Shown piece after piece: positions 45,882 through 54,085 of a stretch of 64,000 nucleotides of DNA. A model generated the notes under the pieces. It was given only the letters and a program-made list of their open reading frames with translations. It was not told the DNA's origin and did not search any database. The position numbers and the translations under genes were made by a program. The DNA is from Flagellimonas pelagia (GTDB lineage: Bacteria > Bacteroidota > Bacteroidia > Flavobacteriales > Flavobacteriaceae): NCBI RefSeq assembly GCF_003584135.1, contig NZ_QXFI01000036.1, forward strand, positions 124,001 through 188,000, read 5' to 3'. Within the stretch, counting starts at the first letter, position 1. Every line of letters begins with the position of its first letter.

Positions 45882-47459
45882 ATGAGCGACCAAGATAGTT
45901 TAGTAGAATACGGTTTTAGGAGGGTCATCATCACCATCACGGCCATTTTATGTGCCTTGTTGGAAATTGTGGACACCACCATCGTAAACGTGGCACTCAA
46001 CGACATGAAAGGTAGCTTGGGAGCCACCTTGACGGATGTGGCTTGGGTAATCACTGCCTACGCCATTGCCAACGTGATCATTATCCCCATGACCAGTTGG
46101 CTTTCCAAACAGTTTGGACGTAAACGCTATTTTGCTACTTCCATCATCATCTTCACCGTGGCTTCCTTTTTATGTGGAAATGCCGATAATATTTGGGAAT
46201 TGGTTGCCTTCAGATTTATACAAGGTTTGGGCGGTGGAGCCTTGTTGGTTACGGCACAAACCATCATTACCGAAAGTTATCCCATGGCCAAACGTGGAAT
46301 GGCCCAGGCTATTTACGGTATGGGCGTGATCGTGGGACCCACTTTGGGGCCTCCATTGGGAGGATACATTGTGGACAATTTCTCATGGCCCTACATCTTT
46401 TACATCAACATTCCCATTGGCATCATAGCTGCTTTTTTAACAGTGATGTTCGTAAAAAGTCCCAAATATGGCGACAAGCTCAAAGCCAATCAAGTGGATT
46501 GGATCGGTATCCTTTTGCTAACGGTTTTTATTGGTTCCCTACAATTTGTTCTGGAACATGGCCAACAGGATGACTGGTTTGCCGATTCGCTCATCACTAC
46601 TTTAAGTGTAGTCTCGGTATTTGGTTTTATCTTTTTCATTTGGAGGGAATTAACCTACGAACACCCCATTGTAAATCTCGGTGTATTGAAGGACAGCAAC
46701 CTGCGAATCGGTACCATCATGACCTTCATTTTGGGATTTGGTCTGTATGGTTCCACTTTTATCATCCCCATCTATACGCAATCGGTACTCGGTTTTACCG
46801 CAACGGATGCTGGATTGTTGTTAATTCCAAGTTCCATTACTACAGGATTGATGATGCCCATAATCGGAAGGGCCATACAGGCTGGGGTACCACAGAAATA
46901 TATGGTGACCGCTGGTTTTGCCATCTTCTTCGTGTACAGTTTGTGGATGTATTTGGTGATGACTCCGGACACAGGTGTTGAACATTTCTTTTGGCCCTTG
47001 GTAGCCCGTGGTATCGGGTTGGGACTGTTGTTCGTGCCCATTACTACCTTATCACTATCCACACTCATGGGAAAAGATATTGGTGACGGTGCCGCTTTTA
47101 CAGGAATGACACGACAATTGGGAGGATCTTTCGGAATTGCCATCATTACCACCATGATTGCACGGTTCCATCAGCAACACCGTGTAGATTTGATTCCCAA
47201 CCTCAGTGCTATCGACACCCAGGTGCAGCAACGCGTGCATGCCCTGCAACAAATGTTCATCAGCAAGGGATTTGCTGCCAACGAAGCCTTGGACAGGGCC
47301 TACCAAATGCTTGAACTTTCTGTGGGCAAGCAGGCCACGGTACTTTCTTACATGGATATCTTTATCGGGCTCGGTGTGCTATTCCTTCTCTGTATACCTT
47401 TCGTTTTACTTATCAAGAAAGGCGCTGGCAATTTAAAGGCCGCCTCAGCTGCCCATTAG
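45882..47459 (+). CDS. DHA2/EmrB-type MFS drug efflux transporter
   Basis: 525-residue transporter with fourteen membrane helices. The motifs of the DHA2 (14-TM) group are present: LEIVDTTIVNVALNDM in helix 1, LSKQFGRKRYF (motif A) and MGVIVGPTLGPPLGGYI (motif C). A proton-driven pump for lipophilic or cationic toxins, it would work with the two upstream genes as an EmrAB-TolC-like tripartite exporter. A good terminator follows the gene. The substrate class is inferred only from family. Confidence 0.95.
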   Translation: MSDQDSLVEYGFRRVIITITAILCALLEIVDTTIVNVALNDMKGSLGATLTDVAWVITAYAIANVIIIPMTSWLSKQFGRKRYFATSIIIFTVASFLCGNADNIWELVAFRFIQGLGGGALLVTAQTIITESYPMAKRGMAQAIYGMGVIVGPTLGPPLGGYIVDNFSWPYIFYINIPIGIIAAFLTVMFVKSPKYGDKLKANQVDWIGILLLTVFIGSLQFVLEHGQQDDWFADSLITTLSVVSVFGFIFFIWRELTYEHPIVNLGVLKDSNLRIGTIMTFILGFGLYGSTFIIPIYTQSVLGFTATDAGLLLIPSSITTGLMMPIIGRAIQAGVPQKYMVTAGFAIFFVYSLWMYLVMTPDTGVEHFFWPLVARGIGLGLLFVPITTLSLSTLMGKDIGDGAAFTGMTRQLGGSFGIAIITTMIARFHQQHRVDLIPNLSAIDTQVQQRVHALQQMFISKGFAANEALDRAYQMLELSVGKQATVLSYMDIFIGLGVLFLLCIPFVLLIKKGAGNLKAASAAH

Positions 47460-47480
47460 TACAAAATCTATAAAATAATG

Positions 47481-47508
47481 AAGCCCCAGATTTGGGGCTT
47501 TGTTTTTT
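47481..47508 (+). terminator. Rho-independent terminator after the efflux operon
   Basis: Stem AAGCCCCA (47481-47488) with TGGGGCTT (47493-47500), a 4-nt loop and a TGTTTTTT tail, 21 bp after the MFS stop. Confidence 0.9.
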
Positions 47509-47536
47509 CCTGAGATGCCACTAAATACCTGCCTGA

Positions 47537-48520
47537 TCATGCCCCGTAGGCATCCCTTTTGTATTTCACCATGTAATCAAAAGGTGTCATTTCGGTATAC
47601 TTTTTAAAAACTTTCCTAAAAGCTTTTGGGTCCGAGTACCCTGCATCGAACATGACTTCGTTCACCGTCTTTCTCCCTTTTTCAAATTCCTTTTTGGCCG
47701 CTTCTATCTTTACTCGTTGATGATATTCCAACACCGTATTGGAAGTAGCCTTTTTAAATCTACGTTCAAAAGTCCTACGGTTCAGGGCCACTGCGTTGCT
47801 CAACTCCTCCACCGATATTTTGTCCGTGTAGTTTTGCTCGATCAATTCCTGGGCCTTTAGAACGGATTTATCCTGATGTGTCTTTTGCCCCTTAAAAATC
47901 ATGAACGGTGATTGACTATTACGATCAATATCTATCATAAAACCTTTGGCGGCCAAAATGGCAAGTTCCCTTCCTGCAAACTTCTCGATCAAATAAATGA
48001 TGAGATTGGTGAATGCATAGGCTCCCCCGCTGGTATAGATACCTCCTGCATCGGTTACAATTCGCTCATCGGTCAGGATTACCTCAGGAAAGAGTTCCCT
48101 GAACATAGGGGCGGACTGCCAATGGGTGGAACATGGTTTTCCATCCAACAACCCTGTGGAAGCCAAGAAAAAAGAGGATATACATAGACTAGCTATTTCA
48201 GCGCCTTCGCCGTAACGATCATGGAGCCAAGGAATAAAAGGCTGGTTATCTTCCAAGGATCGGGCATAGCTTTCATGGATGGCCGGGATGATGATCAAAT
48301 CGGTCTTTGGGACTTCATCTATGGTCAGTTGATGGTGAACTGAGAACAGACCTTTGTGTGTCCCCGCCCTATCGTCCAACCCAACCAAATGGATATCGAA
48401 CAAAGGCTCGCTCCCCGATTGTTCCAAAAATTCGTTTACCCAGGTCAACATTTGGTATGTACCGGCAACATTCACCACGCTGATGGTACCTTGGGGCACC
48501 AATATGGACACATGTTTCAT
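47537..48520 (-). CDS. GlxA-type AraC family transcriptional regulator
   Basis: 327 residues. The N-terminal two thirds is a DJ-1/PfpI-like domain (KHVSILVPQGTISVVNVAG, then LASLCISSFFLASTGLLDGK, with a Cys at the usual elbow), and the C-terminal 110 residues are an AraC DNA-binding domain with two helix-turn-helix motifs (KISVEELSNAVALNRRTFERRF and TVNEVMFDAGYSDPKAFRKVF). The GlxA group senses small metabolites through the N-domain. It is divergent from a small protein gene and the DoxX-like and VOC genes, which it may control. Confidence 0.93.
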   Translation of the reverse strand: MKHVSILVPQGTISVVNVAGTYQMLTWVNEFLEQSGSEPLFDIHLVGLDDRAGTHKGLFSVHHQLTIDEVPKTDLIIIPAIHESYARSLEDNQPFIPWLHDRYGEGAEIASLCISSFFLASTGLLDGKPCSTHWQSAPMFRELFPEVILTDERIVTDAGGIYTSGGAYAFTNLIIYLIEKFAGRELAILAAKGFMIDIDRNSQSPFMIFKGQKTHQDKSVLKAQELIEQNYTDKISVEELSNAVALNRRTFERRFKKATSNTVLEYHQRVKIEAAKKEFEKGRKTVNEVMFDAGYSDPKAFRKVFKKYTEMTPFDYMVKYKRDAYGA

Positions 48521-48698
48521 CTATTGCAAATTAAACAGTGAAAAGATAGGAAATGTGGGTGTCGCAATCAACCCCTTGGAATGTCGCAATGGCACAGTCA
48601 AAGATTCAACAAACACCAATACCTTGCTTATCAGTTATTTAATTTTCATCCAAAAGAGGCGAAATCTGTTGGAGGAATAACAGCAATGTATCATACAT

Positions 48699-48953
48699 AT
48701 GGTCCAAGACAATTCAAATACGAGCAAACCCAACCTGATAGAAATCTTCAGGACAAATGTGGAGGATGAATCCACTGCGGATCGCACGGTCAATGCCCTA
48801 CATGAGAATTTTAAAAATGTAAGTGCCAACTTCGACCTTGAAGACTGTGACCGCATTCTTCGGGTAGAAAGTATAGATGGCAACATCATGCTGAAGGAAA
48901 TTTTGCATTTTCTAACCAGTCTAAACCTTAAGGTTGAATTGATTATGGACTAA
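48699..48953 (+). CDS. Small conserved protein, ferredoxin-like fold predicted
   Basis: 84-residue cytoplasmic protein of the type found across Bacteroidetes: an N-terminal IEIFRTNVEDE strand, a helix, NVSANFDLEDCDRILRVES and a second helix and strand. The pattern (beta-alpha-beta-beta-alpha-beta, with a DLEDCD segment) is like heavy-metal-associated or ACT-like small domains, but it lacks the GMxCxxC motif, so metal binding is not indicated. It is 178 bp from the divergent AraC-type regulator and 36 bp before the DoxX-like gene. Its function is unknown. Confidence 0.72.
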   Translation: MVQDNSNTSKPNLIEIFRTNVEDESTADRTVNALHENFKNVSANFDLEDCDRILRVESIDGNIMLKEILHFLTSLNLKVELIMD

Positions 48954-48989
48954 CCCTCATAATAATTGATAATTAATACCTGATCGACC

Positions 48990-49364
48990 ATGAAACAAAA
49001 AGTCTACAATGTTTTATCCATCCTCTTTGGATTATTGCTGCTCAATGGAGGATTGAGCAAATTCTTTAACTATATGCCCCCACCGGAAAACCTTTCCGAG
49101 GCCATTACCAAGGATTTTGCCGCCTTGATGGAAATTTCTTGGCTGATGCCCTTGATCGGTGTGGCCGAAATTGTTGGTGGTATTTTGATCATCATTCCCA
49201 AAACAAGGGCTTTGGGTGCAGTAGTCATCTTTCCTGTCATGGTCGGTGTATTGTTGACCAACACAATCGTAGATACCAGTGGTCTCATCATTGCCTTGGT
49301 CATATGGGCCATCCTTTTGTGGATATTGTTTGAGAACAAAGACAAGTACAAACAATTGATTTAA
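48990..49364 (+). CDS. DoxX-like small membrane protein
   Basis: 124 residues with four hydrophobic helices. The start MKQKVYNVLSILFGLLLLNGGLSKFF and the middle PLIGVAEIVGGILIIIPKTRALGAVV match the DoxX/DoxD-like family. It is not the same protein as the DoxX at 31.5 kb; similarity is limited to the fold. Its role in the cell is unknown. It lies in a small run with a ferredoxin-like protein and a VOC protein. Confidence 0.85.
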   Translation: MKQKVYNVLSILFGLLLLNGGLSKFFNYMPPPENLSEAITKDFAALMEISWLMPLIGVAEIVGGILIIIPKTRALGAVVIFPVMVGVLLTNTIVDTSGLIIALVIWAILLWILFENKDKYKQLI

Positions 49365-49441
49365 AACAGGATGGCCAGTTATCATTTGGGCTCAAGACCG
49401 AGATTCCATCAAAATCAATAAAACCATTAAATTCTATACCC

Positions 49442-49831
49442 ATGAAAAATGAAAATCCTGTGGTTTGGTTTGAAATCTATGTAGATGACATCAACCGCGC
49501 CAAAAAGTTCTACGAAGCTGTTTTTGAGTATGAGTTCAAAGAATTGCCCATGCCGGAATCCGCGGCGGATATGGAAATGTACTTCTTCCCGAGCGATATG
49601 CATTCAGAAAACCGGGCCTCCGGGGCCTTGGTTAAAATGCAAGGGGTAACACCGGGGAACAATAGTACCCTTGTATATTTTATGAGTAAGGATTGCGGCA
49701 TAGAGGCCTCCAGGGTCGAGGCTGCCGGTGGTTCTATCTTCAAGCCAAAGACCTCCATTGGGGAATATGGCTTTATTGTTTTGGCAACCGATACCGAGGG
49801 TAATATGTTCGGCATCCATTCCATGAACTGA
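49442..49831 (+). CDS. VOC family (glyoxalase/bleomycin resistance-like) protein
   Basis: 129-residue protein that begins VVWFEIYVDDINRAKKFYEAVFEYEF, the beta-alpha-beta start of the vicinal oxygen chelate fold, and ends IVLATDTEGNMFGIHSMN. Members bind a metal and act as lyases, dioxygenases or drug-binding proteins; this short single-domain type is often of unknown function. It is the last gene of the run downstream of the divergent AraC regulator. Confidence 0.87.
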   Translation: MKNENPVVWFEIYVDDINRAKKFYEAVFEYEFKELPMPESAADMEMYFFPSDMHSENRASGALVKMQGVTPGNNSTLVYFMSKDCGIEASRVEAAGGSIFKPKTSIGEYGFIVLATDTEGNMFGIHSMN

Positions 49832-49874
49832 GTGAGTTAGCCAACCTCTCTATTTTTGTCTGTACAACAATGAT

Positions 49875-49899
49875 AAAAATCCCCATATGGGGATTTTTT
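49875..49899. terminator. Bidirectional terminator between VOC and TlpA-like genes
   Basis: Near-perfect palindrome AAAAATCCCCATATGGGGATTTTTT, given here as arms AAAAATCCCC (49875-49884) and GGGGATTTTT (49889-49898). T-runs on both sides suit the two converging genes; the end overlaps the stop codon of the minus-strand gene. Confidence 0.85.
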
Positions 49900-51085
49900 A
49901 GTGCCTGGCCATATAGTCATCCACAAATTCTATTAGTTCATCCCCATGCAGGTTTTTGGCCAATACCATGCCATTAGCATCCAATAAAAAGTTTGCCGGA
50001 ATGGTCTTGATCCGAAGGGAATCCATCAATGGGTTTTGGTCCCCTTCCACGTGGGAGGCATGCAACCATCTGTAGGCTCCGTCCTTGTCTATGGCATTTT
50101 CCCAAGCTTGTTGGCTGCTCTCCAGACCATAGGCCAAAATCTGAAATCCGTCTTTATGATATTTTTCCCAAAGGGGTACCAGTACATTTCGATTTTCAAG
50201 TCGGCATGGGGCGCACCAAGAAGCCCAAACATCCAAAAGAAATAGTTTTTCACCCCCTATCAATGCATTCAACGTGCTTTTAGACCCGTCCTTCATGGGA
50301 AATTGGAGATTGGGAATTTGGTCCCCTATCAAGATGGGTAGTTTATTCTTATCAGCTGATGCAGCCAATTCTTTCACCCAAGGATGCTCTGGGTTTTTTG
50401 TTTTCCACTTTTGATTTTGCCCCACCAAAAATTCAGGAATGCGTTCGTAATTCCCTTCTGGACTTACCCAACGGATGGCCATCAGGGCAGGAAACAGTTG
50501 TTGGATGGTATCCGCAAACTGCATCAATGAAGACTGGTAGGTATGGTGGGCCTTTTCCCGCTCCAACAATTGCTCATCCCCTTCCTGTTGTCCCAAGGAT
50601 TCTTGGTATTGTACAAATGCATTTTTCTTTATGTCTCGTAGTTGCATGAAAGCAGCATTCGCGCTTGAAGGGTTTTCTACAGTGGCCGAAGCTTGGAATC
50701 GATTTATGGCGGCTTTCATGACAATCTGTTCTCCAGGTGCCCAAATCAGTGGGAAATAATTGTCCGTTTCCGGATTTTCATTCTCCAATCGATTGGAATA
50801 CCGCTCCCCTTCTTTTTGAACAACCACCTCAAACAAAACGGTATCCTTGATCTTCATTTGCTGCCCAAATTGGAAATGTCCGTTGGAATCCACCTTTGAA
50901 GAGTCCAACAATTTCCCCGTAAAACTTTGCCCCAATGCACCAAAACCTTCTGGCTGAACTAAATACACCATCGGTTTCCATTCCTGTCCTTCGGTCATAT
51001 CCAAAGTGCCGGAAATCATCGGGGCATTGGAACAACCCTGCAATAGGAATAGAAAAATACAAGCACAGTACAGCAGGTGTTTCAT
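49898..51085 (-). CDS. TlpA-like thioredoxin-fold lipoprotein
   Basis: 395 residues with a lipoprotein signal (lipobox LLQGC, Cys18). Residues 20-250 are an uncharacterised domain of the DUF4369 type common in Bacteroidetes, and the C-terminal 140 residues a thioredoxin fold with the active site WASWCAPCRLEN. It should sit in the periplasm or on the inside of the outer membrane and handle protein disulfides or peroxides. It is a separate transcript that converges on the VOC gene. Confidence 0.9.
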   Translation of the reverse strand: MKHLLYCACIFLFLLQGCSNAPMISGTLDMTEGQEWKPMVYLVQPEGFGALGQSFTGKLLDSSKVDSNGHFQFGQQMKIKDTVLFEVVVQKEGERYSNRLENENPETDNYFPLIWAPGEQIVMKAAINRFQASATVENPSSANAAFMQLRDIKKNAFVQYQESLGQQEGDEQLLEREKAHHTYQSSLMQFADTIQQLFPALMAIRWVSPEGNYERIPEFLVGQNQKWKTKNPEHPWVKELAASADKNKLPILIGDQIPNLQFPMKDGSKSTLNALIGGEKLFLLDVWASWCAPCRLENRNVLVPLWEKYHKDGFQILAYGLESSQQAWENAIDKDGAYRWLHASHVEGDQNPLMDSLRIKTIPANFLLDANGMVLAKNLHGDELIEFVDDYMARH

Positions 51086-51112
51086 GGAAGCAAAAATAAG
51101 GAAATGGCATCG

Positions 51113-51967
51113 TTAATCTTCACCAAAACTGGGGAGAACCAAGAGGGGCACATCGGTCTTGAAGCTTGCTTTTTTGACCACGGGTTCCTGGGTAAGTTTT
51201 CCAAAAAAATCATGTGAATATTTGGTGAGCACGATGAGATCTGCATTCTGGTCCTTCGCGAAGGTGATGATGGCCTCCGTCACTGTCGTTTCGATAACTA
51301 CTCGGTGAAAGGAAACAGAAAATCCCTCGAACCGCTTTTTGAGAATTTCCTTGTTCTCCTGTTGGTTTTCCGACATGATAAATTCTTGGGCCACATGGAA
51401 AATCTTCACTTGGGGATTCCATAGCTCGAAAAGTTTCAATAGATATTCCAATGCACCTTTTGGAAAAAAGTGGGTAAAATCCGTAGGAAAAACAACGGAT
51501 TTAAGGTTTTGAAAATCAAATGATTGAGGAACGACAAGCATGGTGCAGTCCTTAATATGCTTTAAAACCTTGACCGTATTGCTCCCCAAGAAAACTTCCT
51601 TGGCTCCTGTTGCCCCTTGTGTGCCCATCACAATGGTATCGATATCGTATTTTGGGATAAGTTCACGAACAGTATCAGGTAGATCCCCTGCAATGGATAT
51701 GGTCTTAAAATGGTGTTTGGGGTTGCTGTTATGTTCTTCCATATAAGCCTTGGCCTTGTGGAGTTCATTCTCCACGGCCGTGGCCATGGACTGGTAGACC
51801 ATACCTGCCCGGGCACTGCTCTTTTGGCCCGAGATATTACGCATTTTGGGTTCGTGGACATGTAACAGATAAAACCTGCATTCCTGCTCTGCAAAAAGCT
51901 TGGTTCCCGTGAAAACGGCATTCCAAGCATTTTCGGAAAAATCGATGGGACAGAGTATATTTTTCAT
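51113..51967 (-). CDS. Tandem-domain universal stress protein
   Basis: 284 residues forming two UspA domains. The first begins MKNILCPIDFSENAWNAVFTG and carries the ATP-binding motif GTQGATGAKEVFLGSNT (Gly-x2-Gly-x9-Gly-Ser). The second begins around residue 155 with LKSVVFPTDFTHF, and its ATP motif is degenerate. It is 6 bp downstream of a second USP gene. Such proteins bind ATP and help survival under stress; the mechanism is not known. Confidence 0.92.
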   Translation of the reverse strand: MKNILCPIDFSENAWNAVFTGTKLFAEQECRFYLLHVHEPKMRNISGQKSSARAGMVYQSMATAVENELHKAKAYMEEHNSNPKHHFKTISIAGDLPDTVRELIPKYDIDTIVMGTQGATGAKEVFLGSNTVKVLKHIKDCTMLVVPQSFDFQNLKSVVFPTDFTHFFPKGALEYLLKLFELWNPQVKIFHVAQEFIMSENQQENKEILKKRFEGFSVSFHRVVIETTVTEAIITFAKDQNADLIVLTKYSHDFFGKLTQEPVVKKASFKTDVPLLVLPSFGED

Positions 51968-51973
51968 GACAAT

Positions 51974-52831
51974 TTATTTGGGGAGTTCTGAAGTGTCCGG
52001 CAGTACCAAAAATGGCACTTGACAATGATAGCCTACTACATCCACGTGGTGTTTCAGCAAAAGCTGCCCCAAGAACGTGTGTTTCCTGTTCATCATGGCC
52101 ACCAAACCAATATTATTTTTATCAATATAGGAATGGACAATATTGGGCATGTATTCCCCAGTGCTATCCGTAAAGACAACATCAGGAAGGGTTTTGAATA
52201 TATCTTTTAGGTGTTCTTTGTTATCTTTTTGTAAATCAGTTAATTTATAATCTTCAAGAGCGTGTACCACGTGCAAATTGGCCTTGAACCTTTTGACGGT
52301 ATCCACCAAGGGTTTCAATTCATTGGGTTTGTACTTGGTCTCATACCCCGTGGGCATTAGAATGTTCTTTATTCCCTTGTACTCGTATACTTGGGGAACG
52401 GCCAAGACAGGTACTACAGCCTTACGGATAACGTGTACGGTGTTGGACCCCAGAAAAAACTCCTTGGCCCCCGATGCCCCTTGGGTTCCCATGACCACCA
52501 TGTCCAGTTTTTTCCTTTCGGAAATATCATGGACCTCATCGGGCAAGGTGTTGAACGAAGACAAAATTTCAAAAGTGTGGTTGGGGTTGTCGTACCGCTC
52601 CTCGATGCGTTTCAGGGTGTTTTCCAATCCCTCCAATGAAATATCCACCCCAACATCGGGAATCGCGCTCATGGCAGGACCGCCCATGAGGTAATCAATC
52701 CTATAAAAGGCTGGTGTATAGGTGTTCAGTATATAGAACATGCATTTTTCTTCCTTAAAAAAATGCAGTGCGTACTCGATAGCATTCCATGCATCCTTTG
52801 AAAAATCGGTGGGCAACAATATGCGTTTCAT
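51974..52831 (-). CDS. Tandem-domain universal stress protein
   Basis: About 285 residues from the ATG at 52831 (MKRILLPTDFSKDAWNAIEY, the normal USP start); the frame extends upstream without similarity. The first UspA domain has the ATP motif GTQGASGAKEFFLGSNTV. The second domain starts KNILMPTGYETKYKP and has lost the motif. Neighbouring USP gene downstream (6 bp) has the same design, so the pair arose by duplication. Confidence 0.92.
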   Translation of the reverse strand: MKRILLPTDFSKDAWNAIEYALHFFKEEKCMFYILNTYTPAFYRIDYLMGGPAMSAIPDVGVDISLEGLENTLKRIEERYDNPNHTFEILSSFNTLPDEVHDISERKKLDMVVMGTQGASGAKEFFLGSNTVHVIRKAVVPVLAVPQVYEYKGIKNILMPTGYETKYKPNELKPLVDTVKRFKANLHVVHALEDYKLTDLQKDNKEHLKDIFKTLPDVVFTDSTGEYMPNIVHSYIDKNNIGLVAMMNRKHTFLGQLLLKHHVDVVGYHCQVPFLVLPDTSELPK

Positions 52832-53029
52832 GGCCTTGGTATTTAAATTCAGGGTAATGTTCCAAATCAACCCTTAGAGAAATTAAATGTAGATACACCA
52901 AGATGATTGGGAAATGATATTGGTCAATCGGAAAGACTTTTGGAGTTTGGGAGGAATGCCAGCAAGGCATTGAAACTTGGTTGCCCGTCCTTGCCACACG
53001 GGCAACCCAACTCGTCAGGAACACAGGAT

Positions 53030-53401
53030 TTAAGCTACAACTTCTTCTTTTTTGTTGCGTTCCTTGACAATGCGTTCAATAAGGTCGGGCACTTTTTCAA
53101 AGGCGGCTGCCAAACCGTGTGTTTTTCCAGCTTCCAAGAAGGAGATTTCATCCCCTTTGGTAACCAAAAATCCGATGGGTTGGATTCCGATTCCGGCACC
53201 GGCACCGGCGCCTTCGCCTTTACGCTCTTTGCCTTCAATTCCTTCGCCTCCTCCGGAGCCGAAGCCCATACCCACCTTGATCACTGGAACACATTTGAAT
53301 TCTCCCAACTCAAATGGTTCGCCAATGATGGTCTCGGTCTTTGCTTCTGACTTAATGAAGTCAGTGACCTTGCTCAATAATTCTTCAAAATGTAAATCCA
53401 T
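53030..53401 (-). CDS. GerW/YtfJ family protein
   Basis: 123 residues: helical start MDLHFEELLSKVTDFIKSEAKTE, then EPFELGEFKCVPVIKVGMGFGSGGGEG, a Gly-rich, charged low-complexity section, and a GFLVTKGDEISFLEAG end. This is the GerW (YtfJ) family, named for a Bacillus spore germination protein, although many members are in non-sporulating bacteria. It is 17 bp from a DUF2953-like gene, the same neighbour found in Bacillus (ytfI-ytfJ), so the pair seems to be a conserved two-gene unit. Its function in flavobacteria is not known. Confidence 0.88.
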   Translation of the reverse strand: MDLHFEELLSKVTDFIKSEAKTETIIGEPFELGEFKCVPVIKVGMGFGSGGGEGIEGKERKGEGAGAGAGIGIQPIGFLVTKGDEISFLEAGKTHGLAAAFEKVPDLIERIVKERNKKEEVVA

Positions 53402-53418
53402 GGCCTTTTATTTTACTG

Positions 53419-53907
53419 TTAAACAATTGATCTTATCATTCTGATGGGCCTGTTACGTACATCCATCAGTAATCGGTTCCTATCTTGGAAATTGATGTGG
53501 AAGCTGCCCATAAATTGGTCAAGAAGAACAAAAAGAGGATACATTTTGGCATTTGCTACGTAGTCCCCCGTATCCATTTCCACTACAAACCTTCTTATCT
53601 CGAAAGTTTTTATGAGACGGGCAATTTTCCTGAACTTCAACCTCTTTTTGGGCTTGGTTTTTTGCCTTACAACTTTTTCTTTTGGTTTTGGTGGTTTGGT
53701 GATGGGATAAAAACTGCGTTCAAAGAAGAGTATCCGCATTCGCACTCGTACTATTTCCTTTTCGTCTGGCTCTAAGTCAACCTTCGCAAGTCCCTTCACC
53801 CTTACAAAATACCTTGATGTGTCCGTATCGATATAAATTTGAATCGGGACAAAGAGCAACCCGAGGATGAGCAGCACAACGAACAATATTACGGCGGTCA
53901 GTATCAT
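53419..53907 (-). CDS. DUF2953-like membrane protein
   Basis: 162 residues: one N-terminal membrane helix (MILTAVILFVVLLILGLLFV) and a soluble domain with VPIQIYIDTDTSRYFVRVKGL, a basic Lys/Pro-rich linker (residues 70-95) and a C-terminal strand-rich part. The pattern matches DUF2953, which accompanies GerW proteins. It lies upstream of the GerW gene, with only 17 bp between, and is presumably cotranscribed with it. Confidence 0.78.
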   Translation of the reverse strand: MILTAVILFVVLLILGLLFVPIQIYIDTDTSRYFVRVKGLAKVDLEPDEKEIVRVRMRILFFERSFYPITKPPKPKEKVVRQKTKPKKRLKFRKIARLIKTFEIRRFVVEMDTGDYVANAKMYPLFVLLDQFMGSFHINFQDRNRLLMDVRNRPIRMIRSIV

Positions 53908-54085
53908 TCGTCTTTTTGTTGCAAAGGAAATAGGGTCAGGTCAAACTCGCAATGATCTATGTCATTGACGGCCAATAAATTCAAAGAAAAATAAAAGATT
54001 CTTCCCTTGTACCCACCCATCAATCCCATACTGACTTAACTCATGTTTCAAATTGTATTTTTATTGGTAATTTGATGGTCCTATC

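Noticed and set aside
48581..48769. Open frame overlapping the start of the small ferredoxin-like gene
   Set aside because: Out of frame with the conserved protein and without family likeness.
53052..53444. Plus-strand open frames opposite the GerW gene
   Set aside because: They are shadows of a Gly/Glu-rich low-complexity region on the other strand.
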